The notes under the pieces are model-generated. The model had not been told where the DNA came from, made no database searches, and saw nothing but the letters and a program-made list of their open reading frames with translations. A stretch of 64,000 bases of DNA from Flavobacterium caeni (lineage in GTDB: Bacteria; Bacteroidota; Bacteroidia; Flavobacteriales; Flavobacteriaceae). Shown here piece by piece: positions 25,509 to 34,710 of the stretch. The translations under genes and the position numbers were made by a program. The DNA is taken from NCBI RefSeq assembly GCF_900101895.1, contig NZ_FMVF01000004.1, positions 186,001 to 250,000 on the forward strand, read 5' to 3'. Within the stretch, counting starts at the first letter, position 1. Each line of letters starts with the position of its first letter.

Positions 25509-26813
25509 TTACCGTTGCCCCTCGGGAAGCAGCCACGACGAATGGCCAAAGTAGTTCCAATCGGCGTGGGCCAAATCGACCGAACTGTCTACAAAAGGAA
25601 GAAAAGGCCCGCCATTGACCGATACCATAGCCGTCACATACACCGCCACGTCTTTGTTTTGCCGCGCGAAGTGTTCTTTGATGTACTGCGCCATTTGCCA
25701 GATGCCGTCGGGCTTGAACGAAACAAAGCCGATTTGCTTGGGCGTCAAATGGTCTTCGAGACGATAGGGGACAATCGCTCCTGTTTTTCGGTCGACGACT
25801 TTGTAGTGCGAATAGGCCTGTTTTTGCCGCAGCATCATACGCCACGAAAGCCGGTGGCCTTCTTCGGTCCAGAGCACATCGCCTTCGATAAAATAATGCC
25901 GCACCGGCAGGGCAAGTTGAAGTACAAAAAAAGGAATGAAAAAATAGATTGCGCTTAAGTCTGAAGATAAGGTGCAGTTGGTTTCGGGACGTATTTTTTC
26001 GCGCAAAAACCAACGTCGGATGTTTTCGGGCGGATAAAAAAACAACACAAAGGCCAGCGCAAAAAACGGAAAAATGCCAATCTGCAACACGATGGCGTTG
26101 AACAGGTGAAACACCAAAGCGGCGACGAAAGCGATGGTGCGCGTCCTGCGCCAAAGCAGCGCGGGAACAATCAGCAAATCGAACGCCAACCCCGACCACG
26201 CCAAAAACAGGTGGAACCAGTGTTGGTCAAAAACGCCTTTTACAAAAACCGTACGGTTCGGCGCGCTGAGCATCAAGTCGATGTAGGAGCCGTCGAGCCA
26301 GGCCGGATACAATTTAGAAACCACGGCAAACAGGTACACGATCGCAATCTGCAAGACCATCACCACGGCGCACCACCGCGGCATGGTCGTCGATTTGGTA
26401 GTTGGATTTCGTTTTGCATCCCACGACGCATACCGGTTGGCGGGCAACCACCACATGATGATGCACACCAGCAACAACAAATAATAATGGTTGTTGTACG
26501 ATACTTTCTGCATCAAATAGGCGGCGGTCCAAAGTATGGTAAAACTGCCGAGCGCGAGTCGGTACCGGTACCCCGCCATCACCATCAAGCCCAGTACGCT
26601 CATGGCGATAAAATGCGCGTAAACCGCCCATCCCGGCAATTGCAGCCAATCGAACCCAATGTGCGGAAAAGTGTATTCGGGCTCGATCAGGTTGCGGTAA
26701 ACCCAGCCCGTCAGGATGGCGCCCAGGGTTTCGGCGAACAGCAGGAACCCGAACAGCATTCTGAACACAACCAGTCCAGCGTTGTCGATGGGTTCAAACA
26801 GCCTGCGCATCAT
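25509..26813 (-). CDS. HTTM domain protein (vitamin K-dependent gamma-carboxylase-like)
   Basis: Integral membrane protein of 434 residues. The N-terminal two thirds (about 2-285) is an HTTM domain with several hydrophobic helices and family-type segments such as FEPIDNAGLVVFRMLFG, QKVSYNNHYYLLLL and WWLPANRYASWD. The C-terminal part (from about residue 300) is soluble and resembles the tail of bacterial gamma-carboxylase homologues. Bacterial members are widespread but of unproven reaction; carboxylation of a bacterial substrate cannot be inferred. Its ATG overlaps the ribF stop in an ATGA arrangement, so the two are very likely co-transcribed and translationally coupled, a pairing I cannot explain functionally. 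Confidence 0.8.
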   Translation of the reverse strand: MMRRLFEPIDNAGLVVFRMLFGFLLFAETLGAILTGWVYRNLIEPEYTFPHIGFDWLQLPGWAVYAHFIAMSVLGLMVMAGYRYRLALGSFTILWTAAYLMQKVSYNNHYYLLLLVCIIMWWLPANRYASWDAKRNPTTKSTTMPRWCAVVMVLQIAIVYLFAVVSKLYPAWLDGSYIDLMLSAPNRTVFVKGVFDQHWFHLFLAWSGLAFDLLIVPALLWRRTRTIAFVAALVFHLFNAIVLQIGIFPFFALAFVLFFYPPENIRRWFLREKIRPETNCTLSSDLSAIYFFIPFFVLQLALPVRHYFIEGDVLWTEEGHRLSWRMMLRQKQAYSHYKVVDRKTGAIVPYRLEDHLTPKQIGFVSFKPDGIWQMAQYIKEHFARQNKDVAVYVTAMVSVNGGPFLPFVDSSVDLAHADWNYFGHSSWLLPEGQR

Positions 26814-27748
26814 TTTTTGGATAGGAATCCGAGCGCTTTTTGTTGGTCGTTGGCGATGGCGGTCTTGAGCGCGTCGATCGATTCGAATTTTTGTTCTTCG
26901 CGCAAATATTCGAGCAACGACAGCGTAATTTTTTGACCGTACAAATCGGCGTCGAAATCAAAGAAATAGGTTTCGATGGTCAGGTGTTCGCCCGCGACGG
27001 TAGGATTGGTGCCTATGCTCATCATCCCAAAAACGGTGCGGCCTTCAAGCTGGCTTTGTACGACGTAAACACCAATCTTGGGAATCAGCTTGTAATCTTC
27101 GGCGATGTGTAGGTTGGCCGTAGGAAACCCGATCGTACGCCCAAGTTGCTTGCCTTGTACGACGGTTCCGTTTAGCGGATAAGGATAACCTAAGTATTCG
27201 TTGGCCAAAGCAATATTCCCTTGGTGCAACGCATTGCGGATTTTGGTCGAACTCACCGAGACGGCATCGATTTCCTGGGCCGAAATCTGCTCGACCTCAA
27301 AGCCGTACTCCTGGCCAAAAACAATCAGGTCGTCTATATTGGCGGTACGGTTTCGGCCGAAACGGTGGTCGTGGCCGATGATGATTTTGCCGATGTTGAA
27401 CTGGCCGACGAGGATTTTCGACACAAATTCGTCGGCGGTGAGTCTCGAGAAATTTTCGTCGAACGGATGGATGATCAAATGGTCCAGTCCGGTGTTTTCG
27501 AGTAGGGCGATTTTTTCGTCGAGTGTATTGAGAAGTTGGATTTCAGACCGGTCCTGCAACACCATGCGCGGATGCGGGAAGAACGTCAGGATCACGCTCT
27601 CGGCTTGGTTTTGTGCGGCGCTTTGCAGCAGTTTCTCGATGATTTTCCGGTGGCCGATGTGCACGCCGTCGAAAGTGCCCAACGTGACGACGGTTTTCTT
27701 TTCGGGCTTAAAATCGTATATCGAACGGTGAATTTTCAAAACGCACAT
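26810..27748 (-). CDS. ribF: Bifunctional riboflavin kinase / FAD synthetase
   Basis: Cytoplasmic enzyme making FMN and then FAD from riboflavin, 312 residues. The N-terminal FAD synthetase half carries the nucleotidyltransferase signature LGTFDGVHIGHRKI (about residues 26-39) and ISAQEIDAVSVSSTKIR. The C-terminal riboflavin kinase half carries GRTIGFPTANL with the PTAN metal/nucleotide motif. The longest frame begins at a TTG inside the promoter (27760). ATG 27748 (MCVLKIHRSIYDF) is preferred; a TTG three codons on (MKIHRSIYDF) fits the family start even better and cannot be excluded. The gene overlaps the downstream HTTM gene by four bases. Confidence 0.95.
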   Translation of the reverse strand: MCVLKIHRSIYDFKPEKKTVVTLGTFDGVHIGHRKIIEKLLQSAAQNQAESVILTFFPHPRMVLQDRSEIQLLNTLDEKIALLENTGLDHLIIHPFDENFSRLTADEFVSKILVGQFNIGKIIIGHDHRFGRNRTANIDDLIVFGQEYGFEVEQISAQEIDAVSVSSTKIRNALHQGNIALANEYLGYPYPLNGTVVQGKQLGRTIGFPTANLHIAEDYKLIPKIGVYVVQSQLEGRTVFGMMSIGTNPTVAGEHLTIETYFFDFDADLYGQKITLSLLEYLREEQKFESIDALKTAIANDQQKALGFLSKK

Positions 27749-27757
27749 CTTATGGTG

Positions 27758-27765
27758 CAAATTTA
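27758..27765 (-). promoter_or_regulatory. -7 element of ribF
   Basis: TAAATTTG on the minus strand matches TAnnTTTG and ends only 9 bases before the ATG at 27748, so the mRNA would be leaderless or nearly so if this start is right. Confidence 0.4.
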
Positions 27766-27889
27766 GCCAACATTTTGAAATTTTGCCGATTTCCGACAGG
27801 ATTTAGTCCTTCGTTTTCACATTCGCAATACAAGCGCGTTTTGCGTGTTAAAAATCCAATATAAGTGTCTTAAAATTAAAAAAATATGT

Positions 27890-27897
27890 TAGCTTTG
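27890..27897 (+). promoter_or_regulatory. -7 element of the 27920 metalloprotease gene
   Basis: TAGCTTTG matches TAnnTTTG; ATG lies 22 bases downstream. No strong TTTG -33 element is seen in the A/T-rich upstream stretch. Confidence 0.45.
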
Positions 27898-27919
27898 CGG
27901 GCTATATAACTATAAAAAA

Positions 27920-30631
27920 ATGAAAAAATTACTACTATTTGCCGCGGTTGCGCTTTCGATCGGACAGCTGTCGGCACAAAAAAATGCCTACAGGAAAGTA
28001 GACCCGTCGGTGGTGGCCCAGGCCGCTAAAATCAACGAGGTCAATTATTCTGAAAGACAACAATTGCTCGAGATCAACGTCAACAGCCTCAAACAAGTGC
28101 TGGCCGGCACCACCAACAGAACGTCTGGCCAAGCCGGTGTGGTGGTTGAGTTCCCAACGATCGAGGGCGGGTTCGAAAAATTCCGCGTTTGGGAGAATTC
28201 GAATTTTGAACCGGCTTTGCAAGCGCAGTATCCAGACATCAGGGCCTATGTAGGAACCAGTTTGACTACGGGTGCGTCGATTCACTTTAGCGTTTCGCCT
28301 TTGGGCTTGCAGACCATGTTGTTGCGCCCTGACCGCACCGCGGAATTCATCGAGGCCTACACCGCAGACCGCGCTACGTATGTGTTGTTCGATTCGGCAA
28401 CCCGACTCAAGAACAAACTTCCGTTCAACTGTTCTACCGTCGATGCACAGCTCACCGACGACCTCGTAAACGAAGCGGGCATCACCAACCGCTCTAACAA
28501 CCAATCGTACAAGACCATGCGTTTGGCTTTGTCGTGTACAGGGGAATACGGCGCCTACTTTGGTAGCGTTGCCAACGCGATTGCTGGGATGAACGCGACC
28601 ATGACCCGTGTCAACGGTGTGATGGAGATCGATCTTTCGCTTCACTTGAACATGATTGCCAACAACAACCTGATCGTTTATACCAATGCAGCCAACGACC
28701 CTTATTCACCTGCCTCAGGTATGGATGCATGGAACTTGCAGTTGCAGAACAACTTGACGAGCGTTATCGGTAGCGCGAACTACGACATCGGTCACCTTTT
28801 TGGTGCGACCGGTGGTGGCGGTAATGCGGGTTGTATCGGCTGCGTTTGTGAAGATCCATCAGGCGCCAACGATGAGGCCAAAGGAAGTGGCTACACCTCT
28901 CCGTCTAACGGCATTCCGTCAGGTGATACCTTCGACATCGACTATGTAATCCACGAGATGGGACACCAATTGGGTGCCAACCACACGTTCTCGCACGCAA
29001 CCGAAGGATCGGGTGTGAATGTCGAGCCGGGAAGTGGTTCTACAATCATGGCTTATGCCGGAATCACCGACTATAATGTACAAGAACATTCAGACGCTTA
29101 TTTTACCTACAGAAGCATTCTGCAGATCCAAAACAACTTGGCGGGCAAAACCTGCCCGATCAGTACCGCAGTGACCAACACACCGCCTACGGTGAATGCG
29201 GGCGCCGATTTCAGCATCCCTTCGGGAACAGCTTACATCCTCAAAGGAGTGGTTTCAGATGCCGAGGGCGATACCTTGAACTACTGCTGGGAACAAAACA
29301 ACAGCGCGGGCAACTCGGTAACAGGAGAAAACAGCCAATGTTACCCTACCAAGGCGACGGGTCCTAATTACCGTTCGTTCCTGCCGCAAAATACCCCTAA
29401 CCGTTTTATGCCACAATACAACCGCGTGTTGAACGGGGAGTTGAGCTGGCAATGGGAATCGGTTTCAACCATCGCAAGACAATTGCGATTTACGCTTACC
29501 GTACGCGACAACCACGCTGCCGGAAATGGCTGGCAAACCAATACCGATGAAGTTACCGTTACCTCTATGGCGCCCTACAACGGGACCACTGGAGCGGGAC
29601 CATTCGCGGTGACCTCGCAAAACACCACAGGTGTGGCTTGGGGCGCGGCGGGTACCAACCAAACCATTACTTGGTCGGTGAACAACACTACTTCGTTGCC
29701 TGGTTCGGCGAACGTAAACATCAAATTGTCTTTGGACAACGGTGTAACATGGCCGATCACCTTGGCAAGCAATACGCCAAACGACGGAAGCGAAGTCATC
29801 ACCGTTCCTGCGGCCACTGCTACACAATGTAGAATTTGGATCGAGCCGACAGGAAACAACTACTACGCGGTCAACAGTACACCGTTTGCAGTGGGTTACG
29901 AGTATGTAAACGTTTGCAACACGTACAACTTCAACACGCCATTTACACTGCCGAATACAGGTGCTGCAACCTACACCGTCAAGACACTCAACGTGACCAA
30001 TACGGGGTTGATCAGCGATGTAAACTTCAGCGTCAATGCCACGCACTCGAACTTACAAAACCTGACCATCGCGGTGATCCGTCCGAATGGCGGTACACTT
30101 TATCCGTTGTTCCAACAACAATGTACCGGAACCGCCAACATGAACGTTACGTTCGATGCGCAAGGTTCTACTTTCGACTGTTTCAACCTGAACAGCGGGT
30201 CTAGCGTCAAAACACCGGTAGGCGATTTGGGCAGTGCCGCGTTCATCAACCAAAACCCTACAGGAAACTGGCAGTTTGGTTTCCGCGACACCGTGGCAGG
30301 CCCAGATTCGGGAACCATCAACTCGTTCTCGCTTGAGGTTTGTACGGCGCAATTGCAGCCACTCGGAACGCAGCAATTCGCGTTCGAGAACTTTGCATTG
30401 TACCCGAACCCGAACAACGGAAGCTTCAAGGTGCAATTCGACGCTACGGCGGGGAATCAGGTCGATATCCTGGTACACGACATCAGCGGAAGAGCCATCT
30501 TTGAAAGAGCATACAACAACACCGGTTTGTTTGCCGAAGAAATACAATTGACCAATGCCCAAGCAGGCGTTTACATGGTAACTGTGTCGAACGGCAACCA
30601 AAAAATCGTCAAAAAAATCGTGGTAGAATAA
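27920..30631 (+). CDS. Reprolysin-like zinc metalloprotease with P domain, T9SS cargo
   Basis: Predicted secreted zinc endopeptidase of 903 residues. Signal peptide (about 1-19, ending QLSA); propeptide-like region (about 40-180); M12B-type catalytic domain (about 195-420) with HEMGHQLGANH (first His about 345) and the Met-turn IMAYAG; an Ig/PKD-like domain starting PPTVNAGADF (about 425); a P domain (about 665-800, CNTYNFNTPFTLPNTG to SFSLEVC); and a type A T9SS sorting domain (about 815-903, FALYPNPNNGSFKV). It is a tandem paralogue of the next gene, separated by a terminator and a fresh promoter, so the two are transcribed separately. It lacks the long added C-terminal module of the 14934 enzyme. 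Confidence 0.9.
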   Translation: MKKLLLFAAVALSIGQLSAQKNAYRKVDPSVVAQAAKINEVNYSERQQLLEINVNSLKQVLAGTTNRTSGQAGVVVEFPTIEGGFEKFRVWENSNFEPALQAQYPDIRAYVGTSLTTGASIHFSVSPLGLQTMLLRPDRTAEFIEAYTADRATYVLFDSATRLKNKLPFNCSTVDAQLTDDLVNEAGITNRSNNQSYKTMRLALSCTGEYGAYFGSVANAIAGMNATMTRVNGVMEIDLSLHLNMIANNNLIVYTNAANDPYSPASGMDAWNLQLQNNLTSVIGSANYDIGHLFGATGGGGNAGCIGCVCEDPSGANDEAKGSGYTSPSNGIPSGDTFDIDYVIHEMGHQLGANHTFSHATEGSGVNVEPGSGSTIMAYAGITDYNVQEHSDAYFTYRSILQIQNNLAGKTCPISTAVTNTPPTVNAGADFSIPSGTAYILKGVVSDAEGDTLNYCWEQNNSAGNSVTGENSQCYPTKATGPNYRSFLPQNTPNRFMPQYNRVLNGELSWQWESVSTIARQLRFTLTVRDNHAAGNGWQTNTDEVTVTSMAPYNGTTGAGPFAVTSQNTTGVAWGAAGTNQTITWSVNNTTSLPGSANVNIKLSLDNGVTWPITLASNTPNDGSEVITVPAATATQCRIWIEPTGNNYYAVNSTPFAVGYEYVNVCNTYNFNTPFTLPNTGAATYTVKTLNVTNTGLISDVNFSVNATHSNLQNLTIAVIRPNGGTLYPLFQQQCTGTANMNVTFDAQGSTFDCFNLNSGSSVKTPVGDLGSAAFINQNPTGNWQFGFRDTVAGPDSGTINSFSLEVCTAQLQPLGTQQFAFENFALYPNPNNGSFKVQFDATAGNQVDILVHDISGRAIFERAYNNTGLFAEEIQLTNAQAGVYMVTVSNGNQKIVKKIVVE

Positions 30632-30652
30632 ACTGCCGCAACCATTTTGTCA

Positions 30653-30683
30653 AAAAGGCGTCTCGATGAGGGACGCCTTTTTA
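30653..30683 (+). terminator. Intrinsic terminator
   Basis: AAAAAGGCGTC (30653-30663) pairs with GACGCCTTTTT (30673-30683), 20 bases after the stop of the 27920 gene. Confidence 0.85.
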
Positions 30684-30695
30684 TTTTAATGACGT

Positions 30696-30703
30696 ATCTT
30701 TGA
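30696..30703 (+). promoter_or_regulatory. -7 element of the 30725 metalloprotease gene
   Basis: TATCTTTG matches TAnnTTTG 21 bases before ATG 30725, directly after the preceding terminator. Confidence 0.5.
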
Positions 30704-30724
30704 GAGATTAACCACTACTACTAT

Positions 30725-33391
30725 ATGATGAAAAAGTTACTTTTTACTTTTGCGATGATTTTTGCGACGCTGGGTTTGTTTGCCCAATCGGTGTGGCAAT
30801 CGGTCGATGAGCGATTGGTCACGGGGGAAAAATCAAGCCGGGTTTCGCACCCCGCCACCTACTTACTGTATGCGTTGAACCTCGACGCACTCAAAATCCA
30901 GCTGGCCGCGGCGCCTTCGCGTTTGCAAACACTCGAGTCCAATGTGATCGTTTCGTTTCCGACGGACCAAGGCGATTTGCAAAAGTTCCACATTTTTGAG
31001 GCATCGGTGATGCATCCGCAACTGGCGGCACAACATCCCGAAATACAATCCTATGTAGGCAAGGGCATAGACGATCCAACGGCGACCATGCGTTTTAGCG
31101 TGACCCCTTTTGGGTTGCATGCGATGACGTTCTCTGGGCACGGCGCGTACTACATCGACAGTTATACAAAGGACGGGAAACACAGCATCGTGTATTCGCG
31201 CCAATCGCTGACCACGACCAACAGCTTCGAATGTAACGTGGTGGAACCCGTAGATTTGGTGCCGAATCCTTCCGATGCGCCGCAAATACAATCCAACAAC
31301 AGCCTGTTCAAAACCTACCGATTGGCGATGGCCTGTACCATCGAATACGCCGATTTTCACGTTGACGAGGCCGGACTCGGCGGCGGTACCCTCGAACAAA
31401 AGAAAGCCGCGGTACTGGCCGCCATGGTCATTACGATGACCCGCGTGAACGGTATTTACGAACGGGATTTTGCACTCACGATGGAACTCGTTGCCAACAA
31501 CGAGGATGTCATTTTTATCGAGTCGGACAATTTCGACAACTTCAACACCAACAACATCTTGCTCGACCAAAGCCAGGAAGTAATCGACGACATCATCGGC
31601 AGCGCCAACTACGACATCGGTCATACGGTAAGTACCGGCGGCGGCGGCGTCGCGCAACTGCAGTCGCCGTGCTCGAACAGCAAGGCACGTGGTATTACAG
31701 GGCTTGATGCCCCGGTGGGCGATCCTTACGATGTCGATTATGTGTCGCACGAAATGGGCCACCAATGGGGTTGCTCGCACACGTTCAACGGCGATCAAGG
31801 CGGATGCAACGGCAACCGTACGGCGTCGTCGGCGTTTGAACCAGGCAGTGGCTCGACCATCATGGGTTATTCGGGGCTTTGCAATTCGCAAAACGTACAA
31901 TTCTTTTCGGATCCCTATTTTCATGCGCGCAGCTTGATCCAAGGCTCGAATTTTATCAACGGCGGCGGGAACTGCGGCGTGGTCGTACCCAACGGCAATA
32001 CGGCCCCGACGGCCGATGCAGGCCCGAACCATACGATTCCTTTTGGCACGGCATTCGTGATGCGCGGTGTTGCGACCGATGCCGATGGCGATGCGCTGAC
32101 CTATTGCTGGGAACAGTACGACAACGAAATCGCTACCCAGCCACCCGTGGCAACCAGCGGCGGCGGACCGAATTTCAGGACGTTGATGCCTTCGGCTTCA
32201 CCCGACCGTTATTTCCCTAAATTCTCTGATGTATTGGCGGGCAACCTGACCCCAACCTGGGAAGTGGTCCCGAACGTGGCGCGTAACATGGAGTTTTCGC
32301 TCGTGGTTCGCGACGACGGGTCGCCATTGGGCGGGCAAACGCAACGCGCCACGACCAACGTGGTTTTTGCCAACGCAGGTCCGTTTAGGGTCACTTCGCA
32401 AAGCCTACTCGAAGCATGGCCGCAAAACAGCGCGCAAACCGTTACCTGGGATGTGGCGGGAACAACAGCCAACGGCATTAATACCGCCTTGGTTACGATC
32501 AAGATGTCGGCCGACGGTGGCGCAACCTGGCCGTATGTTTTGGCCGAGAACACCGCCAACGACGGATCGGAGGCCATCACCGCACCCGATGTCATTTCGA
32601 CCAATTGCCGCATCATGATCGAAGCGGTAGACAATATTTTCTATGCCGTCAACAGCCGCGCGTTTGCGGTAGGTTACGAAGTAGTGACCACTTGTAACAC
32701 GTATACCAATAACACGCCGTTTGCCTTAACCGACGGGTCGACGGCTTTCAACGTCAAGACCATTGCGGTGCCGGCGGCGGGTACCATTTCCGATGTCAAC
32801 ATTACCGTGAATGCCACGCATGCGAACATTCAAAATCTTAACATTGCGGTGATTCGTCCGGGTGGTGCGTTGACCAATATTTTTAACCAAAGTTGTCCGG
32901 GCAGCGCCAACATGAATGTGACGTTTGACGCCGAAGGTGCACCGTTTGCCTGCGCTTCGCCGCTTGCCGGAAACATGATTACACCAACCGGTTCACTCGC
33001 GGCCATGTACGGTTTCAACCAACAAGGCAACTGGCAATTTGGTTTTAGGGATTTGGTGGCTGGAGATGCGGGGACGATCAATTCGTTTGCGCTCGAAGTG
33101 TGCTCGGAATCGCTTGCTCCCTTGGCAACCACACAGTTTGCGTTTGCCGACTTTGCGCTGTATCCGAACCCGAATACGGGCGATTTTACGATCCGATTTG
33201 CATCGTCGTCGAACAAGCCTATTGCGGTGGGCGTACACGACATGCGCGGCCGTGTGATTTATGACCAATCGTTCGAGAACAACGGTGTCTTTGTGCAAGA
33301 CATCCGCTTGAATAGGGCGCAATCAGGCATTTATCTGGTATCGGTGCAGCAAGGCGATCAAAAGACCGTCAAACGCATCGTGGTTGAGTAA
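30725..33391 (+). CDS. Reprolysin-like zinc metalloprotease with P domain, T9SS cargo (paralogue)
   Basis: Predicted secreted zinc endopeptidase of 888 residues, paralogous to the preceding gene. Signal peptide MMKKLLFTFAMIFATLGLFA, with a second ATG one codon in; propeptide-like region; M12B-type catalytic domain with HEMGHQWGCSH (first His about 342) and the Met-turn IMGYSG; a PKD-like domain starting APTADAGPNHTIPFGT (about 425); a P domain (about 656-795); and a type A sorting domain (about 812-888, FALYPNPNTGDFTI). Cysteines around the zinc motif (CSHTFNGDQGGC) differ from the paralogue and could form an active-site disulfide. The C-terminal YDQSFENNGVFVQDIRLN closely parallels its neighbour's end. 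Substrate unknown. Confidence 0.9.
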   Translation: MMKKLLFTFAMIFATLGLFAQSVWQSVDERLVTGEKSSRVSHPATYLLYALNLDALKIQLAAAPSRLQTLESNVIVSFPTDQGDLQKFHIFEASVMHPQLAAQHPEIQSYVGKGIDDPTATMRFSVTPFGLHAMTFSGHGAYYIDSYTKDGKHSIVYSRQSLTTTNSFECNVVEPVDLVPNPSDAPQIQSNNSLFKTYRLAMACTIEYADFHVDEAGLGGGTLEQKKAAVLAAMVITMTRVNGIYERDFALTMELVANNEDVIFIESDNFDNFNTNNILLDQSQEVIDDIIGSANYDIGHTVSTGGGGVAQLQSPCSNSKARGITGLDAPVGDPYDVDYVSHEMGHQWGCSHTFNGDQGGCNGNRTASSAFEPGSGSTIMGYSGLCNSQNVQFFSDPYFHARSLIQGSNFINGGGNCGVVVPNGNTAPTADAGPNHTIPFGTAFVMRGVATDADGDALTYCWEQYDNEIATQPPVATSGGGPNFRTLMPSASPDRYFPKFSDVLAGNLTPTWEVVPNVARNMEFSLVVRDDGSPLGGQTQRATTNVVFANAGPFRVTSQSLLEAWPQNSAQTVTWDVAGTTANGINTALVTIKMSADGGATWPYVLAENTANDGSEAITAPDVISTNCRIMIEAVDNIFYAVNSRAFAVGYEVVTTCNTYTNNTPFALTDGSTAFNVKTIAVPAAGTISDVNITVNATHANIQNLNIAVIRPGGALTNIFNQSCPGSANMNVTFDAEGAPFACASPLAGNMITPTGSLAAMYGFNQQGNWQFGFRDLVAGDAGTINSFALEVCSESLAPLATTQFAFADFALYPNPNTGDFTIRFASSSNKPIAVGVHDMRGRVIYDQSFENNGVFVQDIRLNRAQSGIYLVSVQQGDQKTVKRIVVE

Positions 33392-33414
33392 TTAGTAATT
33401 AAGACGAAAGATAG

Positions 33415-33438
33415 AAAAGAGCCCTGCGAGGGCTCTTT
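33415..33438. terminator. Bidirectional intrinsic terminator
   Basis: AGAGCCCT (33418-33425) pairs with AGGGCTCT (33429-33436) around a 3-nt loop, with A and T tracts outside. It lies between the converging 30725 (+) and 33440 (-) genes. Confidence 0.85.
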
Positions 33439-33439
33439 C

Positions 33440-33928
33440 TTATTTAAGATCAAATTCTATTTTCTTGATCAGTTGTGAAATTTGCGGGACCGAAATATCG
33501 GCCGTGCCGTGCCCGTTCGCATCGATGGAAAGGGTGCCTTGGTTCACGGCAAAATAACCCACGCCATCCTTGCAATAGCAAAAACGCCCGTACAGCATTT
33601 TGGTGGCTTCGAGTTGGCCGTCGCGAAGGGTTTGGTTGGTTTGGCCGTCGTACTCGAACACTATTTCTACGCGGTAGGAACCGTCCTGCACATTTTTGGG
33701 GACAATGCGGTTGTATTGGTATTTGACGACCGACGTGCCTTTTTTGGTTTCCGTCGAATAACGGATGCCGTTCGCGGTGTGTTCAACCACCATGGCTTTG
33801 TCGCGCAACAGCTCGATTGTACACTCGCCCTTGCCGGGGCATTTTCCCGCCAGCGCAATTTGGCTTGCGGTTTTGTTCGCGCCGCAACCGTATGCGATCA
33901 GCAAACACAGGACAATTATTTTCTTCAT
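33440..33928 (-). CDS. Putative lipoprotein, function unknown
   Basis: A 162-residue protein with a lipoprotein-type signal (KKIIVLCLLIAYGCG, lipidation at about Cys15), so probably anchored in the outer or inner membrane. The mature part is a compact, probably beta-rich domain with two cysteine pairs (KCPGKGEC and FCYC). No family is recognised. The start lies one base after the pth stop, so it is very likely the last gene of the pth transcript; nothing suggests a shared function. Confidence 0.7.
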   Translation of the reverse strand: MKKIIVLCLLIAYGCGANKTASQIALAGKCPGKGECTIELLRDKAMVVEHTANGIRYSTETKKGTSVVKYQYNRIVPKNVQDGSYRVEIVFEYDGQTNQTLRDGQLEATKMLYGRFCYCKDGVGYFAVNQGTLSIDANGHGTADISVPQISQLIKKIEFDLK

Positions 33929-33929
33929 G

Positions 33930-34598
33930 TTATTTTCCGTTGAATCCGCTCATGGTGTGTTCGAGCCCCGCCGTACCAAACGAACGGATGATGTCGCACG
34001 ACAAATCAAGGCGTTCGGTGAGTTTTTCATTTTCTTCGTCGCTCCATTGGCCAAGCACATAGTCTACCTGCTGGCCTTTCTTGAACGCATCGCTGATGCC
34101 AAACCTGAAGCGCGTATAGTTTTGCGTGTTCAACACGGCGTTGATGTTCTTGAGCCCGTTGTGGCCACCGTCCGATCCTTTGGGTTTGATGCGGATCGTA
34201 CCGAACGGCAGGTTCAAATCGTCGGTGATCACCAGCACGTTTTCGAGCGGAATGTTCTCTTTGTCCATCCAATAATGTACGGCCTTGCCCGAGAGGTTCA
34301 TGTAGGTGTTGGGTTTCAAAAGGAAAAATGTACGCCCTTTGAATTTGTATTCGGCGAGCTGCCCGAGTTTGACCGTTTGCCAGTCGAGCGATTCCTTGCG
34401 CGCCAAAAAATCGAGTACCTTAAACCCGATGTTGTGACGGGTGTTGGCGTATTCTGCGCCGATGTTGCCGAGGCCGACGATTAAAAATTTATTACTCACG
34501 CTTTTCATCTTGTTTTTTTGGTGTTCGTGAACCTGCGGTTTCATGGGATCGAGGTGTTCTTTTTCCGGTTTGGAAAACAGTTGGGTGAACCAATTCAT
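33930..34598 (-). CDS. pth: Peptidyl-tRNA hydrolase
   Basis: Cytoplasmic esterase that releases tRNA from prematurely dropped peptidyl-tRNA. The core is unmistakable: FLIVGLGNIGAEYANTRHNIGF contains the catalytic His (in NTRHN), and NLPFGTIRIKPKGSDGGHNG contains the conserved Asp/Gly loop; substrate-contact Asn residues are present (NTYMNLSG). Start: the longest frame begins at 34874 inside intergenic repeats, so it is rejected. ATG 34598 gives 222 residues with a charged N-terminal extension also seen in relatives; ATG 34508 (MKSVSNKFLIVGLGN) gives the classical length. A -7 element ending at 34603 makes the shorter start attractive. The prs - rplY - pth order is conserved in flavobacteria. 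Confidence 0.95.
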   Translation of the reverse strand: MNWFTQLFSKPEKEHLDPMKPQVHEHQKNKMKSVSNKFLIVGLGNIGAEYANTRHNIGFKVLDFLARKESLDWQTVKLGQLAEYKFKGRTFFLLKPNTYMNLSGKAVHYWMDKENIPLENVLVITDDLNLPFGTIRIKPKGSDGGHNGLKNINAVLNTQNYTRFRFGISDAFKKGQQVDYVLGQWSDEENEKLTERLDLSCDIIRSFGTAGLEHTMSGFNGK

Positions 34599-34602
34599 TC
34601 TA

Positions 34603-34610
34603 CAAATGTA
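34603..34610 (-). promoter_or_regulatory. -7 element upstream of pth
   Basis: TACATTTG on the minus strand matches TAnnTTTG, only four bases before the upstream candidate start at 34598. Either the mRNA begins at or inside that codon, or translation starts at 34508. Confidence 0.4.
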
Positions 34611-34611
34611 G

Positions 34612-34663
34612 AAATTCCAAATCCCAAATTCCAAATTCCAAAATCCCAAAATCCAAATTCCAA
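34612..34663. repeat. Short A/T-rich tandem microrepeat
   Basis: Irregular tandem copies of 7- to 9-base units (AAATTCC, AAATCCC, AAAATCC) just upstream of pth. Stretches of this sort are frequent between flavobacterial genes; no coding potential. Confidence 0.6.
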
Positions 34664-34710
34664 CGCCGCTGAATTGAGATTTTAGGATAGACTTGAAGTT
34701 TTTACAAGTG

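Noticed and set aside
30863..32032. 389-codon minus-strand open frame
   Set aside because: Antisense to the catalytic domain of the 30725 metalloprotease, which has intact zinc-binding and sorting motifs.
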